From Bacillus sp. REN3 (GTDB lineage Bacteria; Bacillota; Bacilli; Bacillales; Cytobacillaceae): DNA of 64,000 bases. The DNA lies in contig NZ_JAERSD010000002.1 of the NCBI RefSeq assembly GCF_017912555.1, positions 247,961-311,960 of the forward strand, read 5' to 3'. Of this stretch, positions 26,788 through 35,843 are shown piece after piece; within the stretch, counting starts at the first letter, position 1, and each line of letters opens with the position of its first letter. The notes beneath the pieces were generated by a model, which saw nothing but the letters and a program-made list of their open reading frames with translations, was not told where the DNA came from and searched no databases. The position numbers and the translations under genes are program-made.

Positions 26788-27807
26788 TCACCCTTTTTTC
26801 AAGCTTTCAATCCTTCTCACGGCCTGTTTCCGATAGCTGATAAGCGTCATTGAGTCATTGATTTTTTTTCGTTCTCCATATTGCTTATAGCCCATCTTTT
26901 CATACAGGTAACGATTTCGTTCCTCGGTCAGGATGGTATCGAGCTCCCACTCATCTGCCTCTGGGTACATGAGCTCGAGCCGTGCCATTATTTTCTGGGC
27001 AAGGCCCTTGTTTTGGTACTTTTCAAGGATATTGATGATATGGAGGCGCATCAGCCCAGGTTTTTTCTGATAGACGAATACACTCCCTGCCAGCTGGCTC
27101 TCAAAGAAAATCTTATAATAATCGCCGATTTGGAATCTTTTTAAAAAACGTTCCAGCGTTTGGGTCACTGGGCTTGTTTCGTGATCCCTGTATTTTTGAT
27201 AGAGCGGCAAAAAAACTTCCTTTTGGAGCGCCAGCAATTCCTCTGCATCTTCGGCTGCCGCTTTTTTAAGAGAGACGCCGCTCCCGGCCATGCCAAATAG
27301 GAGATCGAGGTATTGATATGGAATGAATTCCCTTGTTTTGGCCAATCCCCGGATTTCCTCTTCACTTGCCCATTTGGCATCGGCTACTTCATCTTCCTGC
27401 AGCCTTAGGCTGCTGATTTCGGTATTCTGTCTGACAAGCCAGACATCATCAAAACCGGACTCAAATTTAATCGTGAACAGCCTTTCGCCATTTTTCATAT
27501 CCAGCGCAAGGCCCAACTCTTCTTCCGCTTCGCGGATGGCAGCCTGTTCACTGTTGTCCCCCTGCAGCGCTGAACCTGCTGCTGAACTGTCCCACTTATT
27601 GGCCCAGCCTTTCTTCCAAGGCTGTCTTTTCTGGATCAGGAATTGCCCCTTGTCGTTCATCACCCAGACATGGACGACAAGATGGTAATCCCCCTCTTTC
27701 ATTTTTTTGCCCCGCTCATGCGTACGCCCTGTTTTCTGCCTGTATTGATTGAATACATCCCATCGTTCGAGAGGATTTTCTCCCCTATACTCCCTATTTT
27801 CGGTCAT
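26788..27807 (-). CDS. Nudix hydrolase-GNAT acetyltransferase fusion
   Basis: About 339 residues. Residues ~1-165 are a Nudix domain of the IPP-isomerase-like/YfcD type: ERWDVFNQYRQKTGRTHERG, HVWVMNDKGQFLIQKR, and a Nudix box GDNSEQAAIREAEEELGL in which the first conserved Glu is Asp. Residues ~175-339 are a GNAT domain (IINILEKYQNKGLAQKIMARLE, LYEKMGYKQYGE). The pairing suggests hydrolysis and acetylation of related damaged or toxic metabolites, but no substrate is known. The frame is open to 27891; GGGGAG precedes the ATG at 27807, so the shorter start is preferred. Confidence 0.82.
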   Translation of the reverse strand: MTENREYRGENPLERWDVFNQYRQKTGRTHERGKKMKEGDYHLVVHVWVMNDKGQFLIQKRQPWKKGWANKWDSSAAGSALQGDNSEQAAIREAEEELGLALDMKNGERLFTIKFESGFDDVWLVRQNTEISSLRLQEDEVADAKWASEEEIRGLAKTREFIPYQYLDLLFGMAGSGVSLKKAAAEDAEELLALQKEVFLPLYQKYRDHETSPVTQTLERFLKRFQIGDYYKIFFESQLAGSVFVYQKKPGLMRLHIINILEKYQNKGLAQKIMARLELMYPEADEWELDTILTEERNRYLYEKMGYKQYGERKKINDSMTLISYRKQAVRRIESLKKG

Positions 27808-27971
27808 CGCTGCATACTCCCCGTCGTCTTGCACGTATATTTTTGTTATTTTAACATGATTAGGGAAGAATTTGGAAAAATTTATCGTCATATTTTTTAT
27901 TCAGTAAAATTTTGATTTAACGGCTTTTTTTGTTATCGTTTATTTTATAGGAAATAAGGGAGAGATGTAGT

Positions 27972-28928
27972 TTGGAATATATACTTTTGCTGATTGGTTT
28001 TGTCCTGCTCATCAAAGGAGCGGATTATTTTGTTGAAGGTGCCTCGAATATTGCTTATCTGTTGAGGATTTCCCCTTTGCTTGTCGGTTTGACGATCGTC
28101 GCGTTCGGGACAAGCTCGCCGGAAGCTACCGTCAGTATCATCGCTGCCCTTGAAGGCAGCAGTGCTGTTTCGTTAGGAAACGTAATCGGAAGCAATATTT
28201 TCAATATTACGCTTGTCGTAGGGATCACCGCCATCCTTAACCCGCTGATGGTAGAAAGAACGACACTCCGCAAAGAAATTCCCTTCACCCTGCTCGCGAG
28301 CATCGCCCTATGGGTAATGATTAGCGATGTAGCCCTCCAGGGTTCAGGCAGCAATTTGATCACAAGGAGCGAAGGGATCATCCTGCTGCTATTCTTGGGG
28401 ATTTTCTTGTACTATATTTTCGAATTGGCAATGAACAACCGTGCAGACGGAATCGAGGAGATACCTGCATCCGCCGCGGGAACATGGGGGAAGAACATTT
28501 TCCGGACGCTGGCTGGATTGGCAGCAATCATATTTGGGGGAGATATGGTTGTAGATAGTGCCACGAAAATCGCCCTTTCCGTAGGCATGAGCGAAACGCT
28601 TGTCGGTCTGACAATCGTCGCTGTCGGTACATCATTGCCTGAGCTGATCACGTCGATTACAGCCGCCTTGAAAAAGCAAAGCGAAATTGCACTTGGAAAC
28701 ATCGTCGGGAGCAATATTTTCAATATCCTGTTCGTCCTCGGGGCTTCAGCAACGATTTCCCCATTGCAGGTCGACGGGAAAATCTTCTTCGATATTGCGG
28801 TAATGGTCACCTTGACAGTTATCCTCCTTGCCTTTTCAAGGACAAAATTCAGGATCTCAAAAATAGAGGGAACAATCCTCTCAGCAGGATACATTGCCTA
28901 TATGATTTATATCATTATCCGTAATTAA
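27972..28928 (+). CDS. Calcium/sodium antiporter family (YrbG-like)
   Basis: 318 residues in two inverted halves of about five helices. Each half carries the alpha repeat of the Ca2+:cation antiporter family: TIVAFGTSSPEATVSI plus GNVIGSNIFNI, and TIVAVGTSLPELITSI plus GNIVGSNIFNI. The acidic residues in both (SPE, LPE) are the ion ligands. The start is TTG with GGGAG upstream. The longer linker between halves is about 30 residues, normal for YrbG. Confidence 0.92.
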   Translation: MEYILLLIGFVLLIKGADYFVEGASNIAYLLRISPLLVGLTIVAFGTSSPEATVSIIAALEGSSAVSLGNVIGSNIFNITLVVGITAILNPLMVERTTLRKEIPFTLLASIALWVMISDVALQGSGSNLITRSEGIILLLFLGIFLYYIFELAMNNRADGIEEIPASAAGTWGKNIFRTLAGLAAIIFGGDMVVDSATKIALSVGMSETLVGLTIVAVGTSLPELITSITAALKKQSEIALGNIVGSNIFNILFVLGASATISPLQVDGKIFFDIAVMVTLTVILLAFSRTKFRISKIEGTILSAGYIAYMIYIIIRN

Positions 28929-29082
28929 TCATCCCCAAAAACAATCCCGCCTTACTTTAATCAGACGGGATTGGATCGGGAGTATCTAAAGTGAACACAT
29001 GAGTGTCTCACCTTGCCTTTTGGCCCACAAGAAGTGGTGATATTGTGGCAAAAGAGTGATGCGGCCCATTCCGAGCTTTGGA
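28929..29082. other. Spacer between antiporter gene and repeat array
   Basis: Contains an AATCCCGCCT / AGACGGGATT inverted repeat (about 28946-28974) just after the antiporter stop, likely its terminator though lacking a T run. Confidence 0.4.
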
Positions 29083-29916
29083 GAGCGGTGAATTGGGACG
29101 CAAGGACCGGATGCGTGACGTTTCATGCTTCGGTGAGCGGACAATTGGGATGCAAGCGCGCTTTGCGTGACGTTTCGGCCTTCAGTGAGCGGACAATTGG
29201 GACGCATGGGCGCTTTGCGTGACGTTTCGGGCTTCGGTGAGCGGACAATTGGGACGCAAGCGCGCTTTGCGTGACGTTTCATGCTTCGGTGAGCGGACAA
29301 TTGGGACGCAAGCGCGCTTTGCAAGACGTTTCGTACTCCGGTGAGCGGACAATTGGGACGCAAGCGCACTTTGCGTGACGTTTCGGGCTTCGGTGAGCGG
29401 ACAATTGGGACGCAAGGGACCCTTGCGTGACGTTTCATGCTTCGGTGAGCGGCCAAGTGGGACGCAAGAGCGCTTTGCAAGACGTTTCGTACTCCGGTGA
29501 GCGGACAATTGGGACGCAAGCGCGCTTTGCGTGACGTTTCATGCTTCGGTGAGCGGACAAGTGGGACGCAAGCGCGCTTTGCAAGACGTTTCGTACTCCG
29601 GTGAGCGGACAATTGGGACGCATGGGCGCTTTGCGTGACGTTTCATGCTTCGGTGAGCGGACAATTGGGACGCAAGGGACCGGATGCGTGACGTTTCATG
29701 CTTCGGTGAGCGGACAATTGGGACGCAAGGGACCCTTGCGTGACGTTTCATGCTTCGGTAAGCGGCCAAGTGGGACGCAAGCGCGCTTTGCGAGACGTTT
29801 CATGCTCCGGACAGTGGCGAAGTGGGACGCAAGTGACGATTGCGAACCATTTGAAGCTTCGGATAGAAGGGAAGTGGGACGCAAGTGAGGTTGTGCGTTA
29901 CCACTTCAACTCCAGG
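29083..29916. repeat. 52-bp tandem repeat array, 16 units, between convergent genes
   Basis: Units begin with GAGCGGACAATTGGGACG at 29083, 29135, 29187, 29239, 29291, 29343, 29395, 29447, 29499, 29551, 29603, 29655, 29708, 29760, 29812 and 29864 (52 bp each, one of 53). The last three are degraded. Each holds a hairpin: ACGCAAGCG / CGCTTTGCGT in most units, a perfect ACGCAAGGG / CCCTTGCGT in two, and CGCAA / TTGCG even in unit 15 where flanks have diverged. Linker variants (TTTCATGCTTCGGT, TTTCGTACTCCGGT, TTTCGGGCTTCGGT) recur in blocks, showing expansion by duplication. Open frames through it are artefacts. Confidence 0.93.
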
Positions 29917-29957
29917 AATGAATCGCAATTTGCACCCCGATGCATCCAGGCAAAATT

Positions 29958-29989
29958 AAATAGGCCCTCAAGCAAACGAGGGCCTATTT
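29958..29989. terminator. Bidirectional terminator downstream of scrK
   Basis: Perfect 12-bp stem AAATAGGCCCTC / GAGGGCCTATTT with an 8-base loop, T-rich on the plus-strand side and AAT-rich on the other, directly after the scrK stop. Confidence 0.85.
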
Positions 29990-30958
29990 TTGCTCAATAA
30001 TCAAGTTCATGACTTGTTCTTTTTTGGGAAGTGCGGAAATCGCGCCTTTTCCCGTTGTGGTCAGCGCTCCGCTCGCATTGGCGAACTTCAGGATATCGGC
30101 ATGCTTGGCGGAAAGGACTTCGCCCAGGTTTCCTGGTGTTGCTTTCTGTTCAAGCAGCTGGAACAGGAAGCCGCCGATGAAGGCATCGCCTGCACCGGTT
30201 GTATCCTGGACGTCAACCTTGTATCCGGAGGAAGTCCATTTTGCGTCCTTGCTATAAAGGTCCGCTCCTGCTGCACCTTTCGTGTAGACGACTGCCTGGA
30301 CATCTCCTTTGAAAAGCGACTGGACCGCGGCTTCGACATCGTTTATGCCTGTAATGAATTCCAGCTCTTCATCCGAAATTTTCACGAGATGGGCAAGCGG
30401 AAGAAATTCCAAAATCGCTGCCCGGCAATCATCAGGATTGTCCCAAAGCGGCAACCTCACATTTGGATCGAAGCTGATCAGTCCCCCTTTTTCCTTTACC
30501 AGGCTGATTGCCCGTCTATGTGCTTGCTTCATTGGACTCTCGACAAGATCGACAGAACAGAAATGCAGTGCATCTCCAGCCTTGAACCAGTCGGGATCAA
30601 GTTCATCCTCGGTAAAAAGCAAGTCGGCGGACGGCTTGCGGTAAAAAGAGAAATCGCGTTCGCCGTTATCTTTCAAAGACACAAAAGCCAGTGCTGTATT
30701 TGCTTCATCCGTACGAAGGATTTTATCGATTTCCACGCCTGCATTGGCGAGCTGCTCAACAAGGAAATCGCCAAAGGCATCCTCGCCAAGCTTCGTGATC
30801 ATCGAAGCATCCTGCCCGTACTTGGCCACAGCGGCAGCAACATTGGCCGGAGCCCCGCCAGGAGCACGTTCAAAAGAAACGACATCCTTCAAAGCGACAC
30901 CTTTTTGCTGCGGGATAAAGTCAATCAATACTTCTCCGATTGAATATAGTTTCGCCAT
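29984..30958 (-). CDS. scrK: Fructokinase, PfkB family
   Basis: 324 residues of the ribokinase fold. Signature 1 is visible in FERAPGGAPANVAAAVAKYG, and signature 2 in DTTGAGDAFIGGFLF with the catalytic Asp. Phosphorylates the fructose released from sucrose-6-phosphate by the adjacent hydrolase. The open frame continues to 31099, but AAGGGG before 30958 and the 4-bp gap after scrB fix the start. Last gene of the scrA-scrB-scrK operon. Confidence 0.93.
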   Translation of the reverse strand: MAKLYSIGEVLIDFIPQQKGVALKDVVSFERAPGGAPANVAAAVAKYGQDASMITKLGEDAFGDFLVEQLANAGVEIDKILRTDEANTALAFVSLKDNGERDFSFYRKPSADLLFTEDELDPDWFKAGDALHFCSVDLVESPMKQAHRRAISLVKEKGGLISFDPNVRLPLWDNPDDCRAAILEFLPLAHLVKISDEELEFITGINDVEAAVQSLFKGDVQAVVYTKGAAGADLYSKDAKWTSSGYKVDVQDTTGAGDAFIGGFLFQLLEQKATPGNLGEVLSAKHADILKFANASGALTTTGKGAISALPKKEQVMNLIIEQK

Positions 30959-30962
30959 CTTC

Positions 30963-32456
30963 TCACCCCTTAATCGAAATTCCTTGTGCCAGCTCATGCT
31001 TTTTGCAGCTGACATGCATGTTTCCATCGCTGGAAAGGATGATTCCTTTCGACTCTTCTTTAGGAAATACACGTGTGGTGAACACCACTTCGCCATCATT
31101 CACAAAAATCTCGGCAATGCTTCGATCAACGAATACCTGTACCTTCATGCTGCTGCCGATTTCCAGTTCTGAGCTTCTGATGTATCCGTATTTCCCTCCG
31201 AAGGATGCTTCGAATTTCCCCCGATCCAGACTGACTGTCTGACTGCTGCGGTCGAATTCCAGCACCAACCCTTCTGTTTCGGACGCAAACAACTCTAATC
31301 CGAACTTACACGCACCCTGTCCGTTAAAATGGATTTCAAGCTCAAACTGGCTGGACTTGTTCTCGATTTGCTTTTTACCCTCAAACTCGAATTCAGCCGT
31401 TTCCTCCCCTTCTCTCAACTGCTCCAATTCCTTCGCAGGCTTCTGGACAAGCTTGCCGTCCGCGATACCAAGTTCACGCGGAATCGACAGGCAATGCGCC
31501 CACTTCTCCTCATCCGAAGGATAATCGATTTCCCCCATGCCTGCCCATGAAATGAGCAGCCGCTCATTGTTTTTGCCGGAAAAAGTCTGTGGCGCATAAA
31601 AATCAAAGCCCTTATCCAATTCCTGATAATGGTTCACATCAAACGTGAGATGATGAAGATCAAGCCGGCCAAGTGCATAAATGACGTTGTATAGATTATG
31701 GTAATCATGCCCTTCCGCCTTCAGGCCCTGCGGCGAAAAGACGAGGACATCATGTCCATCCAACTTGAAATAGTCAGGACATTCGAGCATATAAACGGAT
31801 GGTGGGAAATCAAGACCAAGCTGCAATTCTCCCTTGAATGACCAGTCGATGGCATTGTCCGATTCATATACGATGAGCGCGCCGGTCAAATCCGTCTTTT
31901 GCGCGCCGAGCAGCATGTAATAGCGTCCATTTTCCGTAAAAACCTTCGGGTCACGGACATGGCCGGTATAGCCCTCGGGCACCCCTTCAATCAACGGGTT
32001 GCCATTATATTTCGTGATTGTCCCATCCCTGTCCATAATCGCCAGGCACTGGTTCGCCGATCGTTCCTCAGCTCCATATTTCACATTTCCAGTGTAATAG
32101 AGATACAGCCTGCCGTCGACCTCGAGCGAAGCGCCGGAATAAGCACCGTGGGATTCATACTCTTCAACTGGAACAAGTGCGGCCGGCAGCCTTTCCCAGT
32201 TGGCGAGATCAGCTGATTTCACATGACCCCAGTGCTTCATGCCATGGCAGGCGTCGAAAGGATACCACTGATAGAATACATGGAATTCACCATTGAAATA
32301 CGCCAGCCCGTTAGGATCATTAATCAAACCGTATTGGGGGTGGATATGGAAAGCCGGCTTCCATCTGGAATCGGCCGACTTCTGCCTCAATTCCTCAAGC
32401 TCGTTCTCCTTTGCTTCATGGATCGTTCTGTATTTTGGTCCAGGATCTCTTGCCAT
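30963..32456 (-). CDS. scrB: Sucrose-6-phosphate hydrolase (GH32)
   Basis: 497 residues, cytosolic, without signal peptide. GH32 motifs: HIHPQYGLINDPNGL with nucleophile D47, GHVRDPKVF (transition-state Asp) and YMLECPDYF (acid/base Glu), followed by a C-terminal beta-sandwich. Splits sucrose-6-phosphate into glucose-6-phosphate and fructose. CAGGAGGG precedes the ATG at 32456; the longer frame has no ribosome binding site. Lies between scrA (83 bp upstream) and scrK. Confidence 0.95.
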   Translation of the reverse strand: MARDPGPKYRTIHEAKENELEELRQKSADSRWKPAFHIHPQYGLINDPNGLAYFNGEFHVFYQWYPFDACHGMKHWGHVKSADLANWERLPAALVPVEEYESHGAYSGASLEVDGRLYLYYTGNVKYGAEERSANQCLAIMDRDGTITKYNGNPLIEGVPEGYTGHVRDPKVFTENGRYYMLLGAQKTDLTGALIVYESDNAIDWSFKGELQLGLDFPPSVYMLECPDYFKLDGHDVLVFSPQGLKAEGHDYHNLYNVIYALGRLDLHHLTFDVNHYQELDKGFDFYAPQTFSGKNNERLLISWAGMGEIDYPSDEEKWAHCLSIPRELGIADGKLVQKPAKELEQLREGEETAEFEFEGKKQIENKSSQFELEIHFNGQGACKFGLELFASETEGLVLEFDRSSQTVSLDRGKFEASFGGKYGYIRSSELEIGSSMKVQVFVDRSIAEIFVNDGEVVFTTRVFPKEESKGIILSSDGNMHVSCKKHELAQGISIKG

Positions 32457-32539
32457 GTTGTCTTCCCTCCTGCTGAAATAGCGATGAGAGGAATTTCTTC
32501 CTCCCATCCTAAGTAAATGCACGTAGCTTGCGCATGCTC

Positions 32540-33958
32540 TTATTTGATTGTATCTGTCTGCTGATGCTCTTTTAACATTTTGTCAGAGAAACCAAACATC
32601 CATGTCAAAACAAAGGCTGTAGCAATTGCAATGATATTAACCAATAAATAGAGGACGATTTGTCCGTTTAAGTAAAGCAATGTACCTGGAATAACCGTAA
32701 TTGCCATTCCTGTCGCTTTCAAACCAAAGATGGAGGCGAAAAATCCGCCCACACCGCCGCCAACAAGCCCCATCACAAACGGCTTTCCGTATCTCAGGTT
32801 CACACCGAAGATAGCAGGTTCAGTAATCCCTAGGAAAGCAGATAAAGAGGATGGCAGCGCGAGCGCTTTTAACTTTTTAGACTTTGATTTCAGTCCAACC
32901 GCAAGTGCGGCACCTCCCTGGGCAGCAACGGCACATGTGACAATTGCGTTATAAGGGTTAAAGCCCAATTTCTCAAGCAAGGAAATTTCAAGCATATTGA
33001 AAACGTGGTGGACACCAGTAACAACAATGATTTGGTTCAAGGAACCGATCAGGAAGCCGCTGATTCCAAAAGGCCATTCCAATACAGCAACTGTTGCATC
33101 CAGGATGACATTCTCAACTGTATGGAACACCGGGCCGATCACAAACAAGGCAAGGCTGATCATGATCAGTAATGTTAAAAATGGTGTGACGATCAAATCG
33201 AAAGTATCGGCAACCCGTTTGCGTATTTGCTGTTCAAGCTTTGCCCCTACGATCCCGGCAATGAATGCAGGGAGAACGGACCCTTGATAGCCAACAACCG
33301 GGATGAAGCCAAGGAACATGATCGGCTCTGCTCCGCCTCCGGCTACATTCCAGGCGTTCGGCAAGGATGGACTAACCAGCATGAGACCAAGGACTAGACC
33401 GATAATAGGCGAACCGCCAAATACCCTGAAAGTAGACCAGGCCACAAGCGCCGGCAAGAAGATGAAAGCTGTATCTGTCAACACTTGGGTGAACAGGATG
33501 AAGTTTTGTGATACATCATCCGGTGTCATGCCAAATAATGCGAGGATCTGCTCCTGCATGACCAGCCCGCGCAGACCCATGAACAAACCGGTGGCGACCA
33601 GCGCTGGAATGATTGGCACGAATACATCGCCAAAAGAACGGATCGCTCTCTGGAAGGCTGTTCCGCTTTTAGCAGCCTCTTTTGACTGCTCAGCCTTTGT
33701 TGAGCCGCCAACTCCAAGCGCAATGACTTCTTCATATACCTTATTGACGGTGCCCGTTCCCAGAATCACCTGATATTGGCCGGAATTGAAAAAGGCTCCC
33801 TTAACCTTATCAATCTCTTCCACTTTCTGCTGATCTATTTTTTCCTTGTCCTTTACCATGATTCTCAGCCTAGTAGCACAGTGGGCAGCTGACAGGATAT
33901 TTTCCTGTCCGCCGACCGCTTCGATAATCTCTTTCGCAATCTCACGATGGTCAGCCAT
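32540..33958 (-). CDS. scrA: Sucrose-specific PTS enzyme IIBC
   Basis: 472 residues. N-terminal IIB domain (1-90) with the phosphorylated cysteine in SAAHCATRLRIMVKD, then a IIC membrane domain of about ten helices (110-460), with the substrate-site motif SAFLGITEPAIFGVNLRYG. There is no IIA domain, as usual for sucrose IIBC, so a glucose-type IIA from elsewhere must phosphorylate it. Imports sucrose as sucrose-6-phosphate. Start at 33958 from AAAGGAG spacing. Confidence 0.95.
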   Translation of the reverse strand: MADHREIAKEIIEAVGGQENILSAAHCATRLRIMVKDKEKIDQQKVEEIDKVKGAFFNSGQYQVILGTGTVNKVYEEVIALGVGGSTKAEQSKEAAKSGTAFQRAIRSFGDVFVPIIPALVATGLFMGLRGLVMQEQILALFGMTPDDVSQNFILFTQVLTDTAFIFLPALVAWSTFRVFGGSPIIGLVLGLMLVSPSLPNAWNVAGGGAEPIMFLGFIPVVGYQGSVLPAFIAGIVGAKLEQQIRKRVADTFDLIVTPFLTLLIMISLALFVIGPVFHTVENVILDATVAVLEWPFGISGFLIGSLNQIIVVTGVHHVFNMLEISLLEKLGFNPYNAIVTCAVAAQGGAALAVGLKSKSKKLKALALPSSLSAFLGITEPAIFGVNLRYGKPFVMGLVGGGVGGFFASIFGLKATGMAITVIPGTLLYLNGQIVLYLLVNIIAIATAFVLTWMFGFSDKMLKEHQQTDTIK

Positions 33959-34046
33959 CTTCAACACTCCTTTTTGATAAATGATAGTTGTAAAAATTAG
34001 ATGAATAAAGACATATATGCATTACCGTTGTGCTTTCTCTCTTTCC

Positions 34047-34058
34047 GGAACCGGTTCC
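34047..34058. promoter_or_regulatory. ScrR operator 1 (GGAACCGGTTCC)
   Basis: Perfect 12-bp palindrome in the leader of the scr operon. It also fits most of the CcpA cre consensus, so catabolite control through the same site is possible. Identical to operator 2, whose centre is 64 bp away. Confidence 0.8.
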
Positions 34059-34110
34059 AACCAAGAATAAAAAAATTCGGGTTATCCTGTCATTTTCTAT
34101 ACAACTGACA

Positions 34111-34122
34111 GGAACCGGTTCC
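34111..34122. promoter_or_regulatory. ScrR operator 2 (GGAACCGGTTCC)
   Basis: Second identical palindrome, 64 bp (about six helical turns) from the first. Same-face spacing would let a LacI-type tetramer or two dimers loop or cooperate over the promoter between them. Confidence 0.8.
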
Positions 34123-34260
34123 ACATGTTCATTTTATTACAACACACTCAACTTTTCAACCCATTTTGTAAACCTTTTCATTTATTTTCATCATCCTGGG
34201 AAATGTTCCACCATTCCAAACACCGTGTACAGGGGGCTGACTCGCCCCCATTGGAACCCG

Positions 34261-35247
34261 TTAATTCAAGTTTTTCACGCTTTCGCCTTCAATAAAGGTG
34301 AATCCGGATACCTGCAATGGCGGCACCTCTTCCCCATTGGTCATTTTTATGATCGTATGTGCTGCTGTCACCCCAGTCGCTTCACTGTTGAACCGGATGG
34401 TCGTCAATGCCGGGTGGATCACTTCGGAAATGTTGTATCCGCCAAACCCCGCCAGGGAATAATCCTCCGGTACTTTTTTCCCCAGCCTGGAAATCGTTTT
34501 AAGGGCGCCAAAAGCTATATTGTCCGTTGCCCCGATGATGGCTGTTGGCTGGTAGTTCTCCAGCATATCCCTTGTTACCCTGGCTGCGTCCTGGAAATCA
34601 AACTCGGTTTGAAAGGTTTTTACATCCGTGACACCCGCTTTGGCAAGTCCATCGATTATTCCCTGTTTCCGCCTCTGCCCAACCGCAATATCACTTTCAG
34701 TTACCCCAAGATAGGCTACCGTTTGATGTCCCTTTCCGGCAATGTATTGGCCCATCTCAAACCCAGCCCGGTAATCATCATTGATGATGCATGTGAATTC
34801 CTCTGATTCCTGGGCAACGACCAGAACAGGAATTTCGATGGCATTGATGGTTTCAATATGTTTCTTCGTTACCCCTGTCGCAATCAAAATGATCCCGTCC
34901 ACCTTCTGGCGGGAAAAACTGATCAGGCTTTCGATTTCCCTGTCGACACTCTTGCTCGTACTGACAATGAGTGTTGTATACTCACGCTTCCGAAGCTCCT
35001 CATCAATTGCCATCAGGATCGTTGACGTGACGAAGGAATCAAGCGTCGGGGCAATCACGCCGATGAAATTCGTCTTCTTGGCCTTCAGGCTTTGGGCGAA
35101 CGAATTCGGCTCGTAATTCGTCTCTTCGATGACCTTGCGGATTCTCTCTTTCGTTTTTTCACTGACATTGCCGCCGTTTAAATATCTTGAAACTGTGCTT
35201 TTGGCAACACCGGCAAGCTCGGCAATATCATTTATCGTCGTTTTCAT
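34261..35247 (-). CDS. scrR: LacI-family sucrose operon repressor
   Basis: 328 residues. N-terminal LacI helix-turn-helix (TINDIAELAGVAKSTVSRYLNG), hinge around residue 50, then a periplasmic-binding-protein-like ligand domain (FIGVIAPTLDSFVTSTILMAI onward). Its position next to the scr genes and the two palindromes of LacI type just downstream identify the target. About 300 bp separates it from scrA, so it is transcribed separately or reads through. Ligand probably sucrose-6-phosphate or fructose. Confidence 0.9.
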   Translation of the reverse strand: MKTTINDIAELAGVAKSTVSRYLNGGNVSEKTKERIRKVIEETNYEPNSFAQSLKAKKTNFIGVIAPTLDSFVTSTILMAIDEELRKREYTTLIVSTSKSVDREIESLISFSRQKVDGIILIATGVTKKHIETINAIEIPVLVVAQESEEFTCIINDDYRAGFEMGQYIAGKGHQTVAYLGVTESDIAVGQRRKQGIIDGLAKAGVTDVKTFQTEFDFQDAARVTRDMLENYQPTAIIGATDNIAFGALKTISRLGKKVPEDYSLAGFGGYNISEVIHPALTTIRFNSEATGVTAAHTIIKMTNGEEVPPLQVSGFTFIEGESVKNLN

Positions 35248-35843
35248 GCATTGATCACCTGATTTCTGGCTCTTTCTCGAATGCCTTCATTATATAATAT
35301 CGTTCTGGCTGGTGAAAGGAGGAGATTTGACTTGGAAAGGACCGGAACCATAGGCAAAAATCCTTGAAGGAAATCATGATTCCGCTGACCCACTTCCAAT
35401 ATCTCCTTTTAAAAACACCAAAAAATTTCCCATCGATCCCAGTATCCTCGCACTTCTTTAGGATTCTTTCGAGGTCCTGGACTGTTAATTCCCTTAGGCT
35501 GTTTTCGTAAACTTTGGTGTTTTTTAATAAATAGCTGATTTCCAATCCAGGCTGCTGGCTTTCCGCGGCGTGTGAGCTGAACCCCGCCCTTGTGTGTTCT
35601 CTCTTCCCTCTGATTCCGCTGGATTCTGAATGAGTTCCTGCGAATTCACCCATGCACAAGGAAAATGTGTCCGCATTTTTAATGAGTCTTGCATCTGCCG
35701 TTCCGATTAATCTTTTTCAAATTGATTTATAAAACAGCCTTCCCTTATTTCAATTCCAGTATATCCGATGTGCTGGAATAAGTTTACTTAGTCTGTACAA
35801 GGATAAAAGAAGAATTAGAGAATATAACGGACGAGGTGGCTTT
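35248..35843. other. Intergenic region with a possible repeat relic
   Basis: About 600 bp. A minus-strand frame (35255-35659, 134 codons) lacks a ribosome binding site. Part of it (35540-35640) resembles a degraded copy of the 130-bp element found at 52155-52284 and 62261-62391 (shared CTTTCCGCG and CCGCTGGA-type segments). No gene supported. Confidence 0.4.

Noticed and set aside
28986..29888. Long open frames on both strands through the 52-bp array (up to 208 codons)
   Set aside because: The period leaves remainder 1 modulo 3, so any frame cycles through all three readings of the unit and stays open because the unit lacks stops. No ribosome binding site, and both strands are equally open.
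29083..29916. CRISPR array
   Set aside because: Units are contiguous 52-bp copies without unique spacers, and no cas genes are present.
35255..35659. 134-codon minus-strand frame next to scrR
   Set aside because: Starts inside what looks like a degraded repeat, lacks a ribosome binding site, and matches no family I know; the middle part is only mildly protein-like.
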